A stretch of 64,000 nucleotides of DNA from Amoebidium appalachense (Eukaryota; Ichthyosporea). The stretch lies in NCBI GenBank assembly GCA_963693365.1, contig CAVNZM010000012.1, forward strand, positions 3,968,001 through 4,032,000, in the 5' to 3' direction. Under the pieces are notes generated by a model. It saw only the letters and a program-made list of their open reading frames with translations. It searched no databases and had not been told where the DNA came from. The number at the start of each line of letters is the position of its first letter. The stretch's first letter is position 1. This document shows, one piece after another, positions 61,561 to 64,000 of the stretch. The position numbers were made by a program, and so were the translations under genes.

Positions 61561-62880
61561 ATGTGGGGCCCATCGCCGGCAGGCCCCACAGTGGGCATGT
61601 TTCCAACCAACACAGGTCGGTTTAGACCCCCTGAGCTCTTCAATCTTTCAACAAAATCAAAACCACAAGTTGTGGAAGCCGGCTATGCATTTGTGTCCGC
61701 CGACTATGTAGAGCCCACATTCCCTCGCTCTTTCCCGGACGATGAGAAACCGTCAATAGTGCGAAGGGCGTCGCTGCAGTTTGACAAAATGACCAATGCG
61801 CTAACGCGGAAAGAAAAAACACCGGAAAAGGAACAGGATTCGAAACCACCCCTTTTTTCGTTTCGTTCGGTGATTCACAAACACAAAAACGAAAACAAGT
61901 CGCTCTGTGAGGCGGCAGAAGTTCCTGTCGTTGTTTGCGACATTGACAAAACCCACGAACGAATGGGACGGGCGCAGCATGTTGAGAAGGAGAGTGTGCA
62001 ACGAAGAAACAGCAGTCCCTTTTTCAGGCAGGTGAAGATCACACGAGAACTCGCGTTTCCGAACATGAGCGCCGCCGTATCCAAAGTGTCATTACCGGAA
62101 TTTGATCTCCCGGATTTTTCGGCAAAGAAGACCGTTCAGGCCATTTCCGACTCCATACAGCGCAAGATGTCGTCAGCCAACTCGGTGCAAGATCCCGGGA
62201 ATTTGCTCGAGTTTTTGCACCATGACTGTGTAGACGCCATTCTACGTTTTGCACTTATCCAAGTGGACACTGCCCTAGGGGCAACACCAAAACACGAATG
62301 GGCTGATGAGCGTGTAACATCCCTTCGGATGGAAGTGGCAACAGTTACAAATCACCTTCTACCCAGTCATGTTTCCACCAAGGAATGCAACGATGCAAAA
62401 GAGACACCAATTTCCAAATCCCCCACTCATGGTCCCAACGCCATTACTAGCCCGTTGAAATCCCTGAAATCCCTGCGAAGGAAACTCTCGCTCAACCCAT
62501 CGTCACGTTCCCGTGCAATCAGCATCAGTGAACAGAATCCGGAAAAATCATCCGTAAATCCGTTTTTCGGATCTCCACCACCCAGCCAGAGATCCCCGAA
62601 GTCGGCGCCGGCATCTCTGGGCATCGATCCGCGAGTACCCGCCTCCTCTGCGTGGTTGGGTGAGGGCCCGCATCTATTCCCTTTCTCCACCTACGGCGTA
62701 GTTGAAATCGTCGAGGAAACAGACGTTTCTGATACGGAGGGGGATGGTTCCGGGAATGAATGGGATAGTGAGGATGACTCGGGATCGGTGGACAGTGAAT
62801 TGGGGCCTGAATTGTGGGTGGAGGGGGAGGAGATGAATTGGGCCGCTGTTGCCGCGGGGACGGTGCTCGTGCAGGCGTGA
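61561..62880 (+). CDS. Single-exon protein of unknown function, 439 aa
   Basis: A long open frame with balanced composition, unlike the surrounding repeats, and the only intronless protein gene here. The N-terminal 170 residues are basic and Ser/Pro/Lys-rich. A possible structured segment lies at about 205-240 (LLEFLHHDCVDAILRFALIQV), predicted helical. A Ser-rich part with repeated KSLKSLRRKLSL-type phosphosite-like sequence follows, then NPFFGSPPPSQRSPKS. An acidic stretch (about 392-420, with DTEGDGSGNEWDSEDDSG) precedes a short hydrophobic tail. No family or catalytic motif is recognised. The start is the first ATG, in an AT-rich leader with no clear TATA box. It may be a regulatory or scaffold protein, or a recently retroposed gene; no A tail is visible. 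Confidence 0.7.
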   Translation: MWGPSPAGPTVGMFPTNTGRFRPPELFNLSTKSKPQVVEAGYAFVSADYVEPTFPRSFPDDEKPSIVRRASLQFDKMTNALTRKEKTPEKEQDSKPPLFSFRSVIHKHKNENKSLCEAAEVPVVVCDIDKTHERMGRAQHVEKESVQRRNSSPFFRQVKITRELAFPNMSAAVSKVSLPEFDLPDFSAKKTVQAISDSIQRKMSSANSVQDPGNLLEFLHHDCVDAILRFALIQVDTALGATPKHEWADERVTSLRMEVATVTNHLLPSHVSTKECNDAKETPISKSPTHGPNAITSPLKSLKSLRRKLSLNPSSRSRAISISEQNPEKSSVNPFFGSPPPSQRSPKSAPASLGIDPRVPASSAWLGEGPHLFPFSTYGVVEIVEETDVSDTEGDGSGNEWDSEDDSGSVDSELGPELWVEGEEMNWAAVAAGTVLVQA

Positions 62881-62960
62881 TGTACGGTATGTGTGTAGGT
62901 GGGATTTTGTGTTGTATGTTTTGGGCCGGGCAGGGTGATGGAGGAGGGAGTTGACGGGGT

Positions 62961-62992
<32 letters not shown>

Positions 62993-63059
62993 TAGATATG
63001 TCCCCTTGTGTGGTACTGTATGAGTTTTCTTTTGTGGGGCTGGGCTGGGGTAGGTGTAA

Positions 63060-63113
<54 letters not shown>

Positions 63114-63660
63114 TTGTGTCTGGGATTGCAATGCAACACATACTTAGCTTAGTAGGTAGATTGATAAGGATGCGAATGGATGCATTCTAAACCGTTTGCG
63201 CTCGCACGTCCTGACTGTTCCCTCTATCCATCATAAGTTCATATATGGGTGCAACTGACTATTTTTGGGGGGCAGGAGAGATACGTGGTTAGTCGCTTCG
63301 TTAAAGATCGAGAGCTACTTCAAAACGTAGCTGGCACGAGCGAAGACTGAGGCAGGACCATATTTAGAATTATCAAATTGATTTTGATTGGACGCTCGAT
63401 TAGATGGGCCCAACATGCCCACAAACCGGTAGGCGAAAAAAATGGTTAAGGGGGAGAATGCTGGGGGGGGGGGGGGGGGGGGGGGGTCCGAGCCGGCCAA
63501 AAGGTGGAGGGGGGAGGGCGGGTTGGGGGGCACAGTGTTATTTGATAATTCTCTTCACAGACTCTAAATCCAAGCCGATCGTTAGTTTAAAAAATTAGGG
63601 GGTTTGAATACGCGAATAGTGCAAATCTTGTATACAGTTTAGCCACGCCAATTCCAGGGA

Positions 63661-63710
<50 letters not shown>

Positions 63711-64000
63711 CGACTTCATGCAAGCGTTGGTTGTGTATGTGAACCGAATGTCATGCTGTCATGCCCATTAGCTGATACTAGTTTGTACATAATTTAACCG
63801 GAAAATTGGCAGGAATTTCATGGTTTGATTTTGGAATTTTCGTCTGTTTTTGAGACCTGAACAATGGCAGAGTTTGTCCGCACTGTGTGTTGGACACGAA
63901 AGATTTGCGATTGATCGAAAATACAAACTATACGGAGAATACCGTGGGAAACAGGTTGTAATTTACACGAATCGTGTCGTAAAGGATATATGTGAATACG
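62881..64000. other. Intergenic DNA with poly(G) tracts
   Basis: Poly(G) tracts lie at about 62962-62990, 63060-63112, 63463-63486 and 63664-63708. Sequence between them is unique, and no ORF or RNA gene is supported. Confidence 0.6.

Overview
This window looks like nuclear DNA from an intron-rich eukaryote. Four multi-exon protein genes have GT-AG introns of several hundred bases to about 1.8 kb, there is a tRNA gene with a T-run terminator, and non-LTR retrotransposon fragments and a foldback palindrome are present. Simple sequence dominates: poly(C)/poly(G) tracts of 20-70 bases, (CA)n/(GT)n, (CT)n and trinucleotide runs fill most introns and intergenic DNA. The conserved proteins (VDAC porin, CCT beta) look most like opisthokont/holozoan versions, so a unicellular relative of animals is possible. 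That is a weak inference; no lineage marker is visible.

Layout. 1-0.97 kb: microsatellite and unassigned DNA. 0.97-8.65 kb (- strand): a long multi-exon relic of a DUF6729 plus 3'-5' exonuclease gene, broken by four in-frame stops and at least three frame changes. 8.7-11.4 kb: intergenic poly(C) DNA with a small repeat family and a possible zinc-ribbon ORF. 11.4-15.1 kb (+): a complete five-exon VDAC gene. 15.1-26.4 kb: gene-poor DNA with a near-perfect 77-bp palindrome, a Pro/Ser/Thr-rich ORF, two very large alternating purine-pyrimidine blocks (17.9-19.2 and 20.4-22.3 kb), a candidate 3.4-kb inverted-repeat element and a 3' LINE fragment. 26.5-38.3 kb (+): a complete 14-exon CCT beta (TCP-1) gene. 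40.2-47.8 kb (-): a six-exon MFS transporter with a tRNA-Ala(AGC) inside one intron. 48.5-51.2 kb (+): two related LINE ORF2 3' fragments. 51.8-58.1 kb (+): a seven-exon membrane-anchored GST-fold protein. 61.6-62.9 kb (+): a single-exon 439-aa protein of unknown function.

The genes are unrelated housekeeping functions (mitochondrial porin, cytosolic chaperonin, transporter, GST-fold protein) and show no operon-like logic. The most interesting signal is an interspersed SINE-like family with a poly(C) 3' tail. I count about 17 copies. All lie in introns of four different genes, all are in the sense orientation of the host gene, and several end directly at a 3' splice site so that the poly(C) tail becomes the polypyrimidine tract. 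This resembles an introner-like, splice-site-associated element and is my candidate for an undescribed system. Exon borders were placed by hand from phase and homology, and all were checked for phase consistency.
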